Below the pieces are notes generated by a model. That model worked only from the letters and a program-made list of their open reading frames with translations. It ran no database searches and had not been told where the DNA came from. From Terribium retamae (GTDB lineage Bacteria; Pseudomonadota; Alphaproteobacteria; Rhizobiales; Rhizobiaceae), in the NCBI RefSeq assembly GCF_022347545.1, contig NZ_JAKREW010000004.1:124001-188000 (forward strand): a stretch of 64,000 bases of DNA, written 5' to 3'. Shown in pieces: positions 17,939-27,228 of the stretch. The position numbers were made by a program, and so were the translations under genes. Every line of letters begins with the position of its first letter. Position 1 is the first letter of the stretch.

Positions 17939-19015
17939 ATGAAAGCACTGCGTTTTCACGCGGCAAAGGATTTGCGCGTCGAGGATATCGGCAAGCCTGC
18001 CGCCCAGCCCCCTGCCGGCCAGGTTCTGGTGCGCAACCGCTTCGTAGGCATCTGCGGGACCGATCTGCATGAATATGCCTATGGCCCGATCTTCATTCCC
18101 ACCGAGCCGCATCCCTTCACAGGGGCACATGGCCCCCAGATCCTCGGACATGAATTCGGCGGCGTCGTCGAGGCTGTCGGCGAGGACGTCGACAATCTGG
18201 CCGTGGGCGATAGGGTGTCGGTGCAGCCGCTCATCATGCCGCGCTCCGGGGACTACTACGCCGATCGCGGCCTTTTCCACCTGAGCACGGACCTCGCATT
18301 GGCTGGTCTCAGCTGGCAATGGGGCGGCATGGCAGAATACGCCACGCTCAACGCCTACAACGTCCAGAAGATACCCGACGAAATGAGCGACGAAGAGGCC
18401 GCACTCGTCGAACCTACGGCGGTCGCCGTCTATGCCTGCGACCGCGGGGGCGTGACGGCCGGCAACAGCGTGCTTGTCACCGGCGCGGGCCCCATCGGCG
18501 TTCTCACGCTTCTTGCGGCGCGGGCAGCTGGCGCCGCACAGCTCTTCGTTTCCGACATCAATGATGCGCGCCTGGAATTCGCCCGTTCCATCCTGCCCGA
18601 CGTCATTACCATCAACCCGGCCCGCGACAGTCCCGGCGAGGTGGTTCGCTCCCTGACCGAAGGCCAGGTGGGATGCGACGTGGCCATCGAATGCGTGGGC
18701 AACGAGCATGCACTGAAGGCCTGCGCGGACGCAGTCCGCAAACAGGGCGTGGTCGTGCAGACGGGACTACATCCGCACGAAAACCCGCTCGACTGGTTCC
18801 AGGTGACCTTCAAGGACATCGATATTCGGGGCTCATGGGCCTATCCGACACATTACTGGCCGCGCGTCATCCGCCTCATCGCATCCGGCCTGTTGCCGGC
18901 CAAACGGGTCGTGACCAAGCGCATCAAGCTCGACGATGCGGTCAAGGAAGGGTTCGACGCCCTGCTCGATCCCTCGGGCAGGCATCTCAAAATTCTTATC
19001 GATCTCACGGACTAA
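17939..19015 (+). CDS. Medium-chain alcohol dehydrogenase, 2,3-butanediol-dehydrogenase-like, no structural zinc cysteines
   Basis: A 358-residue MDR-family enzyme. Catalytic zinc ligands appear as C39 in GICGTD and H71-E72 in GHEFGG, and the cofactor fold has VTGAGPIGVL. General similarity is to (R,R)-butanediol/sorbitol dehydrogenases. The lobe that normally has four structural-zinc cysteines reads VQPLIMPRSGDYYADRGLF here, with no cysteine, so the structural zinc is missing. Gene order places it between the SDR and the flavin monooxygenase under the sigma-54 promoter. It probably oxidises a secondary alcohol or diol with NAD+; specificity is not visible. Confidence 0.87.
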   Translation: MKALRFHAAKDLRVEDIGKPAAQPPAGQVLVRNRFVGICGTDLHEYAYGPIFIPTEPHPFTGAHGPQILGHEFGGVVEAVGEDVDNLAVGDRVSVQPLIMPRSGDYYADRGLFHLSTDLALAGLSWQWGGMAEYATLNAYNVQKIPDEMSDEEAALVEPTAVAVYACDRGGVTAGNSVLVTGAGPIGVLTLLAARAAGAAQLFVSDINDARLEFARSILPDVITINPARDSPGEVVRSLTEGQVGCDVAIECVGNEHALKACADAVRKQGVVVQTGLHPHENPLDWFQVTFKDIDIRGSWAYPTHYWPRVIRLIASGLLPAKRVVTKRIKLDDAVKEGFDALLDPSGRHLKILIDLTD

Positions 19016-19088
19016 CCCGAATTCCGCGCCGGGCGGCGGAGGAGGCCTACCGGCGCGGCCATCACATCAATCACATGGAGGAGACAAC

Positions 19089-20891
19089 ATGCTTGAAGAC
19101 AGCCCGCATGCCAAAATCGATACAGTGCTCGGCAAGCTTGGCCGCGCGCTTGAGGTCGGCGACATCGACGCCGCCGTCAACCTGTTCCAGGCCGAATGCT
19201 ACTGGCGCGATCTCGTCGCGTTCACCTGGAACCTCCGCACGATGGAAGGGCACGACCAGATCCGCGACATGCTTTCGAGCCAGTTGGCGGTCATCAAGCC
19301 TTCCCGTTTCCGGCAGGACGAGAAGGAACCGGCGAGCGGTTCGGATGGCGACACGGAAGGCTGGTTCGAATTCGAGACGGAGCTTGCACGCGGATATGGC
19401 CAAATCCGCCTCAAGAACGGTCTGATCTGGACGCTTCTCACGACCATGAGCGAGCTCAAGGGGTTTGAAGAACCGAAGGGCCTGCGCCGGCCGCTCGGTG
19501 CTGAGCACGGGCACAATCGCGATCGCAAAACCTGGAAGGAGAAGCGCGAGGCGGAAGCGGCCGAGCTTGGCTACACCACGCAGCCCTATGCGCTTATCAT
19601 CGGCGGCGGACAGGGCGGCATCGCGCTTGGCGCAAGGCTGCGCCAACTCGGCGTTCCCACCATTATCGTGGAGCGCAACGAGAGGCCAGGCGACAGCTGG
19701 CGCAAGCGCTACAAGTCATTGTGCCTGCACGATCCCGTCTGGTACGATCACCTGCCCTACATTCCGTTCCCCGAGAACTGGCCGATTTTCGCGCCGAAGG
19801 ACAAGATCGGCGACTGGCTGGAGATGTATACGAAGGTGATGGAACTCAACTACTGGAGTTCCACGACCTGCAAGTCCGCCTCTTACGACGAGGACAGAAA
19901 GGAATGGACCGTCGTGGTGGACCGCGGCGGCGAAGAAGTGGTGCTGCGCCCCAGGCAGCTCGTCCTGGCAACAGGCATGTCAGGCAAGCCCAACGTTCCG
20001 ACCTTCAAGGGACAGGATATTTTCAAGGGCGAGCAGCAGCATTCCTCGCAACATCCCGGACCCGACGCCTACAAGGGCAAGAAGGTGGTGGTGATCGGCT
20101 CCAACAACTCCGCACACGACATCTGCGCGGCCTTGTGGGAAGGGGGTGCGGACGTGACGATGCTGCAGCGCTCGTCCACCCACATCGTGCGCTCGGAAAC
20201 GCTGATGGATATCGGCCTCGGCGACCTCTATTCCGAACGCGCCGTCGCCAGCGGCATGACCACGCGCAAGGCGGACCTGATCTTCGCCTCCCTGCCCTAC
20301 CGGATCATGCACGAGTTCCAGATCCCGCTCTATGACAAGATGCGCGAGCGGGATGCGAAATTCTATGCCGATCTGGAGGCAACGGGCTTCATGCTCGACT
20401 GGGGCGCCGACGGCTCCGGCCTGTTCATGAAATATCTCAGGCGGGGCTCAGGCTACTATATCGACGTCGGCGCGTGCGACCTCGTCATCGACGGCAGCAT
20501 CAAGCTGAAATCCGGCAGCGGTGTGAGCCACCTCACCGAAGACGCGGTCGTCCTGGAAGATGGCACGGAGCTTCCCGCCGATCTCGTAATCTACGCGACT
20601 GGCTACGGCTCGATGAACGGCTGGGCTGCCGACCTCATTTCAAAAGAGGTGGCCGACAAGGTGGGCAAATGCTGGGGGCTCGGCTCCGACACGCCCAAGG
20701 ACCCCGGCCCATGGGAAGGCGAACAGCGCAACATGTGGAAGCCCACGCAGCAGGAAGCGCTGTGGTTCCATGGCGGTAACCTGCATCAATCGCGCCACTA
20801 CTCGCAGTATCTATCGCTGCAGATCAAGGCGCGAATGGAAGGGCTGACCACCCCCGTTTACGGGCTCCAGGAACGGCATCACCTGTCCTGA
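19089..20891 (+). CDS. Flavin-containing monooxygenase with N-terminal NTF2-like domain
   Basis: A 600-residue protein. Residues about 10-125 form an NTF2/SnoaL-like module, and from 165 an FMO-type flavoprotein begins: FAD-binding GGGQGG (172-177), the FMO identifying motif FKGEQQHSSQH (312-322) and a second dinucleotide site GSNNSA (337-342). Such enzymes use NADPH and O2 to oxygenate ketones, amines or sulphides; the motif ends in His rather than the W(P/D) of classical Baeyer-Villiger enzymes. The ATG at 19089 has GGAGGAG upstream, 73 bp after the ADH. As third gene of the operon it may act on the ketone made by the dehydrogenases. The reaction is inferred. Confidence 0.85.
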   Translation: MLEDSPHAKIDTVLGKLGRALEVGDIDAAVNLFQAECYWRDLVAFTWNLRTMEGHDQIRDMLSSQLAVIKPSRFRQDEKEPASGSDGDTEGWFEFETELARGYGQIRLKNGLIWTLLTTMSELKGFEEPKGLRRPLGAEHGHNRDRKTWKEKREAEAAELGYTTQPYALIIGGGQGGIALGARLRQLGVPTIIVERNERPGDSWRKRYKSLCLHDPVWYDHLPYIPFPENWPIFAPKDKIGDWLEMYTKVMELNYWSSTTCKSASYDEDRKEWTVVVDRGGEEVVLRPRQLVLATGMSGKPNVPTFKGQDIFKGEQQHSSQHPGPDAYKGKKVVVIGSNNSAHDICAALWEGGADVTMLQRSSTHIVRSETLMDIGLGDLYSERAVASGMTTRKADLIFASLPYRIMHEFQIPLYDKMRERDAKFYADLEATGFMLDWGADGSGLFMKYLRRGSGYYIDVGACDLVIDGSIKLKSGSGVSHLTEDAVVLEDGTELPADLVIYATGYGSMNGWAADLISKEVADKVGKCWGLGSDTPKDPGPWEGEQRNMWKPTQQEALWFHGGNLHQSRHYSQYLSLQIKARMEGLTTPVYGLQERHHLS

Positions 20892-20998
20892 TCCATCCAA
20901 GCGGCCGGTCGCAGCCTGTGGGGCGCCCGGCCGTCCAATCGCAACCTCCCATGGTTCCAGCGCCGCAGACCGCTCGCGCAGCTCAGCTCAGGCAAACA

Positions 20999-21102
20999 TA
21001 GAGCGTTTCCGTTTTTCACGGAAACGCGGAAACGCTCTAAGTTTTTGTTTCGTCGCATTTTTGTAACGCCAAGTGATTCCACTTGGCTACAAAATGCTCT
21101 AG
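20999..21102. repeat. Dispersed intergenic palindromic repeat, copy 1
   Basis: About 104 bp, closely similar to 52468-52569. It opens with a hairpin-forming part (AGAGCGTTTCC ... GGAAACGCTCT), followed by a T-rich stretch, then AAGTGATTCCACTT and ACAAAATGCTCTAG. Both copies are intergenic and follow the end of a gene. I recall this kind of element as common in Hyphomicrobiales genomes. It accounts for most of the 338-bp gap between the monooxygenase and the next regulator; the rest holds no gene I can see. Confidence 0.85.
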
Positions 21103-21229
21103 CCAAATCTGCGCGCCAGACCCTTCGCCTAAGGGCCAATTGACCCGGTCTGCGCGCCCGATACCAATGGACTGGAGAAAAATGAAAGCGTGAGCCCGCT
21201 GTCGCGCCGGCACCGATGAAGAAAAGCGG

Positions 21230-22192
21230 ATGAACAGTCTAGCGACAGACCATGTGAACCGTATCCACGCGGCTCTCGATACGAGCGAAGCCGCGAGGTC
21301 GGCTTTGGTCGCATCCTGGCGGCGTTCGTCTAGTCTACATCAGCTCGACCCTGCCGAACGGAACTCACCGAGGCGAGTCACGGACGGCGAACTGCGCATT
21401 GCCCGGCAAGGTCTTGAGCGTCTCATCTATGCAGCCCAACCAAGTCTCGACCGTCTCTACCTGGCGATCGGCGGTGTTGGCTGTTGCGTGGTCCTTGCCG
21501 ACCGGAACGGTGTGTCGGTGGACAGACGCGGAGCCGTCCACGACGACGATACGTTCCGCGAATTGGGACTGTGGACCGGATCGGTATGGAGCGAAGAGAG
21601 CGAAGGCACCAACGGGATTGGTACGTGTCTGGTCGAACAGCGGGCGGTCAGCATCCATCGGAACCAACACTTCTTTGCACGCAACACCGCGCTGTCTTGC
21701 GTGAGCGCGCCGATCTACGACCATGAAGGCAATCTTGCTGCAGCGCTCGACATATCTTCGTGCACGGCCGATGTAACGGAGAATTTCATCAATCTCATCG
21801 GTCTCGCGGTGCGCGAAACCGCACGTCGGATTGAAGCCGACAATTTCCGCCTTGCCTTTCCCGCTGCTCGCATCCAGTTGTCCCCGGCCGCTGAGGCGCA
21901 CCCGGGCGCACTGGTGGCAATCGACGCTGACGACATGATCGTGGGTGCAACCCGGCAAGCGCGCCTCGCCCATGGCATCTCTGACGGTGCCCTGGAGAGA
22001 CGCCAGTTAGTGGCTGATATGCTCGGTAGCGAACCTCCCGCCGAAGACCTCAGCGAGGCTGAACGGGCCGCACTTCACCGCGCCTTGGCTCGCTGCGATG
22101 GGAACGTTTCGGCGGCAGCCCAGATGCTCGGTATCTCGCGCGCCACGCTGTATCGCAAGCTGGCTCGCTATCAAATCCGCTATCGCCCCTGA
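21230..22192 (+). CDS. AcoR-type regulator lacking the AAA+ domain (GAF plus Fis-HTH)
   Basis: A 320-residue protein. Residues about 50-200 match the GAF sensor part of AcoR proteins ([22 protein letters not shown] quoted in part, then [22 protein letters not shown] in part), and residues 285-316 are a Fis-type helix-turn-helix ([21 protein letters not shown]). The whole AAA+ sigma-54-contact domain is absent: no Walker A or GAFTGA. It therefore cannot drive sigma-54 open-complex formation and probably acts as a repressor or sigma-70 activator. It is followed by an aldehyde dehydrogenase and the intergenic inverted repeat TGTCGC-N6-GCGACA, a likely binding site. Confidence 0.88.
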   Translation: MNSLATDHVNRIHAALDTSEAARSALVASWRRSSSLHQLDPAERNSPRRVTDGELRIARQGLERLIYAAQPSLDRLYLAIGGVGCCVVLADRNGVSVDRRGAVHDDDTFRELGLWTGSVWSEESEGTNGIGTCLVEQRAVSIHRNQHFFARNTALSCVSAPIYDHEGNLAAALDISSCTADVTENFINLIGLAVRETARRIEADNFRLAFPAARIQLSPAAEAHPGALVAIDADDMIVGATRQARLAHGISDGALERRQLVADMLGSEPPAEDLSEAERAALHRALARCDGNVSAAAQMLGISRATLYRKLARYQIRYRP

Positions 22193-22209
22193 ATTCGGCA
22201 ATAGCAGAC

Positions 22210-22227
22210 TGTCGCAGAATTGCGACA
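22210..22227. promoter_or_regulatory. Inverted repeat TGTCGC-N6-GCGACA upstream of aldehyde dehydrogenase
   Basis: A perfect 6-bp inverted repeat with a 6-bp spacer, 17 bp beyond the stop of the GAF/HTH regulator and about 105 bp before the dehydrogenase start. The half-site TGTCGC differs in one base from the TGTTGC half-site at 16985-17037, which fits two related Fis-type recognition helices. No -24/-12 promoter follows, in keeping with the missing AAA+ domain. Confidence 0.6.
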
Positions 22228-22331
22228 ATTCAAACCGCCTCTCGTTTCCTCCAGGGCTGACAAGACAACGGGCATGGCGGAGCCTGCAGGGCGGGCGCCG
22301 CATGGGGCGATGCCCTTTTCGGGAGGAAGAA

Positions 22332-23849
22332 ATGAACAAGGTTGAATTCTCGCGCGCGGCCAAAATTCCCTTCGCCAAACGCTACGACAACTATATCGGC
22401 GGCCAGTGGGTCGCTCCAAAATCGGGCAGATATTTTGAAAACATCTCACCGGTGACAGGGCGACCTCTCGGCGAAATCGCGCGCTCGGACGCCGCTGACA
22501 TCGAGGCAGCACTCGACGCCGCTCACAAGGCAAAGGATTCCTGGGGCCGGACTGCGCCCGCCAATCGCGCATTGATCCTGAATCGCATCGCCGACAGAAT
22601 GGAAGAAAATCTCGACCTGCTGGCGCTGGCCGAAACCTGGGACAACGGCAAGCCAATTCGGGAGACGACCGCAGCGGACGTTCCATTGGCGATCGACCAT
22701 TTCCGCTATTTCGCGGGCGTGCTGCGCGGTCAGGAAGGCTCCATCTCGGAGATCGATTCCGATACGATCGCGTATCACTTTCACGAGCCACTGGGAGTTG
22801 TCGGCCAGATCATTCCATGGAACTTCCCACTGCTGATGGCTTGCTGGAAATTGGCACCCGCATTGGCTGCCGGCAATTGTGTGGTGCTGAAGCCCGCTGA
22901 ACAGACACCCGCTACCATTATGCTGTGGGCCGATCTGGTAGGCGACCTCTTGCCCGAAGGCGTACTCAATATCGTGAACGGCTTCGGTCTCGAAGCGGGA
23001 AAACCGCTGGCGTCCAGCCCTCGTATCGCCAAAATTGCGTTCACCGGCGAGACCACGACAGGCCGGCTCATCATGCAGTACGCCTCGCAGAATCTCATCC
23101 CTGTGACGCTCGAGCTGGGTGGCAAGAGCCCGAACATTTTCTTCCAGGACGTCACGGCAGAAGACGATGATTTCTTCGACAAGGCGATCGAAGGGTTCGT
23201 CATGTTCGCGCTGAACCAAGGCGAAGTCTGCACCTGCCCCAGCCGAGCACTTGTGCACGAGAAGATTTATGACAAGTTTATCGAGCGCGCCGTCAAGCGC
23301 ACCGAGGCGATCATCCAGGGCGATCCGCTGGATTCGGCCACAATGATCGGCGCCCAGGCTTCTTCGGAGCAACTGGAGAAGATCCTCTCCTATATCGACA
23401 TCGGCAAGCAGGAAGGTGCCGCCGTGCTGACCGGCGGCGGGCAAAATCACCTGCCCGGTGACCTGGCAGGCGGTTACTACGTCAAGCCAACCATCTTCAG
23501 AGGGCACAACAAGATGCGCATCTTCCAGGAAGAGATTTTCGGGCCGGTCGTGTCCGTAACAACCTTCAGGGATGAGGATGAAGCCCTCTCAATTGCCAAC
23601 GACACGCTCTACGGCCTGGGAGCTGGCGTATGGACTCGCGACGGCAATCGCGCTTACCGCTTCGGCCGTGCTATCCAGGCGGGCCGGGTGTGGACCAACT
23701 GCTACCATGCATATCCCGCTCATGCGGCCTTCGGTGGCTACAAGCAATCGGGCATCGGTCGTGAGACCCATAAGATGATGCTCGACCACTATCAGCAGAC
23801 GAAGAATCTTCTGGTGAGCTACAGCCCCAAAAAGCTCGGGTTCTTTTGA
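22332..23849 (+). CDS. Aldehyde dehydrogenase, ExaC/acetaldehyde-dehydrogenase-like
   Basis: A 505-residue NAD-dependent aldehyde dehydrogenase. The general base E261 is in LELGGKSPN and the catalytic cysteine is C300 in [11 protein letters not shown], a motif typical of the ExaC/AldB-like group that oxidises acetaldehyde, glycolaldehyde or chloroacetaldehyde. The ATG at 22332 has GGGAGGAAG upstream; the frame stays open further upstream but that part is not protein-like. It follows the AAA+-less regulator and precedes DUF779, a frequent partner of this dehydrogenase type. It might complete oxidation of aldehydes formed by the sigma-54 cluster. Confidence 0.9.
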   Translation: MNKVEFSRAAKIPFAKRYDNYIGGQWVAPKSGRYFENISPVTGRPLGEIARSDAADIEAALDAAHKAKDSWGRTAPANRALILNRIADRMEENLDLLALAETWDNGKPIRETTAADVPLAIDHFRYFAGVLRGQEGSISEIDSDTIAYHFHEPLGVVGQIIPWNFPLLMACWKLAPALAAGNCVVLKPAEQTPATIMLWADLVGDLLPEGVLNIVNGFGLEAGKPLASSPRIAKIAFTGETTTGRLIMQYASQNLIPVTLELGGKSPNIFFQDVTAEDDDFFDKAIEGFVMFALNQGEVCTCPSRALVHEKIYDKFIERAVKRTEAIIQGDPLDSATMIGAQASSEQLEKILSYIDIGKQEGAAVLTGGGQNHLPGDLAGGYYVKPTIFRGHNKMRIFQEEIFGPVVSVTTFRDEDEALSIANDTLYGLGAGVWTRDGNRAYRFGRAIQAGRVWTNCYHAYPAHAAFGGYKQSGIGRETHKMMLDHYQQTKNLLVSYSPKKLGFF

Positions 23850-23960
23850 CATGACCTGCCGGCCCTCCTGATTGCGGTGGGCCGGTCACTCTCTGGAAAA
23901 GCTGCAGATCACCTGCGCCGCACAGCGCGAGCGGCGCTGATATCGTCGACGGGGCCTTCA

Positions 23961-24338
23961 ATGTCCGAACGTATTTCCCTGAACAAAGTATCCGCCACAG
24001 AGGATGCGTTGAAGCTGCTCGCGGAAATCATCGCTGATCACGGGCCGGTTCTGTTTCACCAATCGGGGGGATGCTGCGATGGCTCGTCACCGATGTGTTA
24101 CCCACGAGGAGACTACATCGTCGGTGACCGTGACGTGCTCCTGGGGATAATCGGCGATACACCGGTCTATATCAGTGAGACACAATACGAAGCATGGAAG
24201 CACACCGATCTTATCCTCGACGTCGTGTCTGGTCGCGGCGGCATGTTTTCATTGGACAATGGCCGCGAGAAACGCTTCCTCACCCGTTCCGTTGTTTGTA
24301 CCCTATCTTCGCATGTCGCTGTTGCGAAAACAGGCTGA
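23961..24338 (+). CDS. DUF779 protein
   Basis: A 125-residue protein. HGPVLFHQSGGCCDGSSPMCYP quoted in part as HQSGGCCDGSSPMC, then VLLGIIGDTPVYIS and FSLDNGREKRFLTRS match DUF779, a small cysteine-containing family commonly encoded next to acetaldehyde-type dehydrogenases. Its function is unknown; the GGCC motif suggests metal or thiol chemistry. The ATG at 23961 is preferred over one at 23877 because similarity begins there. The last 15 residues after FLTRS differ from what I remember of the family, but no frameshift is evident. It is likely co-transcribed with the dehydrogenase. Confidence 0.8.
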   Translation: MSERISLNKVSATEDALKLLAEIIADHGPVLFHQSGGCCDGSSPMCYPRGDYIVGDRDVLLGIIGDTPVYISETQYEAWKHTDLILDVVSGRGGMFSLDNGREKRFLTRSVVCTLSSHVAVAKTG

Positions 24339-24461
24339 AACCGCCACCGACAGCAAGGAAGTTTGCTGCATAGGTTGCCGCAGTCATGGCATAGGATAGG
24401 TTCACGTGCTTAGGCGCTGTACGCCCAAAAGCAACGGCAGATCGGATAGGCTTCCTCAGCA

Positions 24462-24836
24462 ATGACAACACTACGTTCTGGCGGCTGCGCATGCGGCAAG
24501 GTTCGTTATTCTGTATCAGGCGATCCGTTACGCGTGGGAATTTGCCATTGCACCGACTGCAGGCGCACCAGCGGATCGGCCTTCACCTTCTACGGAATCT
24601 GGCCGCTGGCGGCATTCCGATGCGAGGGAGAGACTTCGCGTTACAAGGACCGCAGTTTCTGCCCGGCCTGCGGCAGCCACGTCTTCGCCCTCAACGACAC
24701 CGAGGCTGAGATCATGGCCGGCACGCTTGATGAGGCGCCATCCGATCTTGCCCCTCAATATGAGCTCTGGACACCACGGCGAGAGCCCTGGTTGCAGGCT
24801 CTGCACGGAGCCGATCAGTTTCAAGGCAACCGCTGA
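24462..24836 (+). CDS. GFA-family zinc protein
   Basis: A 124-residue protein of the GFA (glutathione-dependent formaldehyde-activating/CENP-V) family, seen from the zinc-ligand cysteines GGCACGKVRY, CHCTDCRR and FCPACGSHVF. The fold binds two zinc ions; most members have no proven reaction and formaldehyde activation is established only for one branch. It lies 123 bp after DUF779, possibly in the same aldehyde-detoxification neighbourhood, and is convergent with the next gene. Confidence 0.88.
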   Translation: MTTLRSGGCACGKVRYSVSGDPLRVGICHCTDCRRTSGSAFTFYGIWPLAAFRCEGETSRYKDRSFCPACGSHVFALNDTEAEIMAGTLDEAPSDLAPQYELWTPRREPWLQALHGADQFQGNR

Positions 24837-24887
24837 TATGTTGAAGCGGGTTCGTCGACAAAAACCACTCATGACGCTCGCCGCGAT

Positions 24888-26387
24888 TCAGCCGGGAAGG
24901 CCTGCCTTACGAAAACCTTCGACGAAATGCTCCAGCGTGGCGTCGTCGCGGAATGGCTCCGTCGCAACCCAATGGCTGATGGTGAAATGCGGATTGCCGA
25001 TCAGAAACAGCTCGACTTCCGCGCGTGCCTCATCGAGCCGTCCCAATTGCGCAAGACTTGCTGCCAGAAAGCGGCGTGAGCTCGTGCGATAGGTTTCATC
25101 CCTGCGTAACGTCTCGATGGCGGCTTCATAATCTCTGGCTGCGTATTGCGCCTGGCCAAGCGTCAGATAGTACCCGCTCGTCGGAAACGGATTCAGCCGG
25201 AATGCCCTGCGGATGTGGTCGAGGCCTTTTTCAACCTGTCCGGCCAGGACCGCGATGTCGGACAACGCCATCCATGTGTCGGCTTCATTGGGGTCGAGTT
25301 CGATCGCCTTGGCAAATTCCGCCTCCGCTCCCTCGAAGTCGCGCTCATAAGCCAGCAGATACGCCAAAACCCAGCGGCACCCGGCATTGGCGGGATCGAT
25401 CGCAACAGCCTTGCGCGCCATATCCAAGGCAACGTTGCGGTTCTCTTCCGTGGGCCCGCCCCAGTGCACCCATCCCATCCAATGGTTCATGGCCAGCCAG
25501 CGATAGGCCTCGGCATAATCCGGATCGAGCGAAACCGCACGCGCCAGCATCAGGTGCACTTCCCGCGCCATCTGCGGAGAATCATCCATCAGCTTGCGCG
25601 CCCGCATGCAAAGGTCATACGCTTCCGCATTCTTCGGCCGATTGCGCGGCTGCGGTGCGCGCAGCCGGCCAAGCAACGCCTCGACGATCTTGGCCGTCAC
25701 CTCGTCCTGAACGGCAAAAACATCTTCGAAACTTCGATCGAAGCGTTCTGCCCAAAGCTGCTCTCCGCTCACCGCATCGACCAGTTGGGCGTTGATGCGC
25801 ACACGTCCGGCAGCTCGTCGCGCGCTGCCCTCGAGCAGGTAGCGCACGCCAAGATCCTGCGCGATGGCGCGCACGTCGGTTGCCTTTCCCTTGTAGGCAA
25901 AAGCCGAGTTGCGCGCGATGACGAACAGGCCGGAGACCCGGGAGAGATCCGTGATCAGGTCCTCGGTCAGCCCGTCCGCGAACGATTCCTGCTCGGGATC
26001 GTTGCTGATATTCACGAAAGGCAGCACGGCAATGGAAGGTTTGCCCGGCAGCGACAAGGGCTTGCGCTGGGCATTGTCGCGTTGTTCGACGATGCCTGAA
26101 AAGCGGTAGCCGACGCGCGGTACCGTGACGATCCATTCGTCGTCGGAGCCCAGCAACTTCCTGAGTTGCGCAATCTGCACGGTGAGATTGCCTTCCTCGA
26201 CGGCGGTACCCGGCCAGGCCGCATCCATCAGCTCGGCCTTGCTCAGGATTTCACCAGGCCGTGCGACAAATGCCGCGAGCAGCTTCAAGCCGCGATACCC
26301 GGCCGCAACGGGAACATCGTTCCGGGTCAGCGTCCCCGCCTCCGGATCAAGCACGAACGGACCAAAGGCAAAGCGCGATCCCTGCAT
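24888..26387 (-). CDS. Winged-helix/TPR regulator (CadC-like DNA-binding plus adenylate-cyclase-associated TolB-like and TPR)
   Basis: A 499-residue protein. Residues about 5-100 are an OmpR/CadC-type winged helix (LLAAFVARPGEILSKAELMDAAWP quoted in part, ending IVTVPRVGYRF). Residues 115-245 match the FlgO/TolB-like segment found in many rhizobial adenylate-cyclase-like proteins (IAVLPFVNISNDPEQESFADG in part, then EDLITDLSRVSGLFVIARNS). The rest is TPR repeats. No membrane segment or cyclase domain is apparent, so it is probably a cytoplasmic transcription factor using TPRs for partner contact. It is divergent from plsY. Confidence 0.85.
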   Translation of the reverse strand: MQGSRFAFGPFVLDPEAGTLTRNDVPVAAGYRGLKLLAAFVARPGEILSKAELMDAAWPGTAVEEGNLTVQIAQLRKLLGSDDEWIVTVPRVGYRFSGIVEQRDNAQRKPLSLPGKPSIAVLPFVNISNDPEQESFADGLTEDLITDLSRVSGLFVIARNSAFAYKGKATDVRAIAQDLGVRYLLEGSARRAAGRVRINAQLVDAVSGEQLWAERFDRSFEDVFAVQDEVTAKIVEALLGRLRAPQPRNRPKNAEAYDLCMRARKLMDDSPQMAREVHLMLARAVSLDPDYAEAYRWLAMNHWMGWVHWGGPTEENRNVALDMARKAVAIDPANAGCRWVLAYLLAYERDFEGAEAEFAKAIELDPNEADTWMALSDIAVLAGQVEKGLDHIRRAFRLNPFPTSGYYLTLGQAQYAARDYEAAIETLRRDETYRTSSRRFLAASLAQLGRLDEARAEVELFLIGNPHFTISHWVATEPFRDDATLEHFVEGFRKAGLPG

Positions 26388-26537
26388 GGCGCATCCTTAG
26401 GGCTTTTCATGCTCGGAGGAAACTGTGCTGCTCGGGGCGGATTGGGAGCGGAAGCCTCTCCGGGCCGCATTTGATCGATCATGGCAGTGATGATCAAATC
26501 ATCTCAGCACGAAGATCGAGCATCGAGGTTATTTGTC

Positions 26538-27200
26538 ATGGCTTATTGGGCTGCGAATGCGGTTGGATTGGCAATTGCCTATCTTCTTGGTTCCATTCCC
26601 ACAGGCTATCTCGCGGGCAGACTCCTCAAGGGCATCGACATCCGGGAGCACGGCTCCAAATCCACCGGGGCAACGAATGTCCTTAGAACGCTCGGAAAAT
26701 GGCCAGCTTTGGCGGTCCTGCTGGTCGATGTGCTGAAAGGCGTTACAGCCGTCGTCTTTGCCCGCTGGTGGTCCATTGGGTTCTCCTCATGGCTCGTCGG
26801 CAGCTCGCCATCGACAGCTGAGCCGCAGGGTTTGGAGTTTTGGATTGTCTGTCTGGCCGGGCTTGCCGCGTTATCGGGGCATGGCCGGTCGATTTGGCTG
26901 AATTTCACCGGCGGCAAGTCGGCGGCGACGGGGCTCGGTGTATTGCTGGCGGTGTCTTGGCCGGTTGGCTTGGGGGCTGCCGGGGTTTTTGGGCTCACGC
27001 TGGCCTCATCAAGGATTGTATCCCTGAGTTCGATGCTTGCGGCATTGATGGCTATCGCCCTCGTCTGCGTCCTGGAACAACCGCTCCCTTATCGGTTACT
27101 GGTAATCGCGGGAGGCATGTACGTGATTGCGCGCCACCGAGCCAACATTCAGCGATTGCTATCAGGAACAGAGCCACGCCTGGGGCAAAGCAGTTTTTGA
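26538..27200 (+). CDS. plsY: Glycerol-3-phosphate acyltransferase PlsY-like
   Basis: A 220-residue inner-membrane protein with about five hydrophobic segments. LLGSIPTGYLAGRLLKGIDIR, G-S-K-S-T-GATNVLRTLGK and, later, LSGHGRSIWLNFTGGKSAATGLG (quoted in part) are the three conserved loops of PlsY, which transfers acyl from acyl-phosphate to glycerol-3-phosphate in phospholipid synthesis. The second loop reads HGSKSTGATN where GSGNIGATN is usual, so two normally conserved residues differ. I chose the ATG at 26538 with GAGG nine bases upstream; one at 26481 would add 19 polar residues. It is not next to pyrC or dprA as in many genomes, so it may be an additional copy. Confidence 0.85.
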   Translation: MAYWAANAVGLAIAYLLGSIPTGYLAGRLLKGIDIREHGSKSTGATNVLRTLGKWPALAVLLVDVLKGVTAVVFARWWSIGFSSWLVGSSPSTAEPQGLEFWIVCLAGLAALSGHGRSIWLNFTGGKSAATGLGVLLAVSWPVGLGAAGVFGLTLASSRIVSLSSMLAALMAIALVCVLEQPLPYRLLVIAGGMYVIARHRANIQRLLSGTEPRLGQSSF

Positions 27201-27228
27201 TGATGGTCCCCGCAAGCGAAGAAAGAAC

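Noticed and set aside
17432..18709. Long reading frame on the minus strand across the SDR and alcohol dehydrogenase genes
   Set aside because: It lies wholly antisense to two genes with clear motifs and its translation has no recognisable domain; GC-rich codon bias opens such frames.
24270..24400. Frameshift at the end of the DUF779 gene
   Set aside because: The alternative frame does not restore an ending that I can recognise, and the gene is of normal length.
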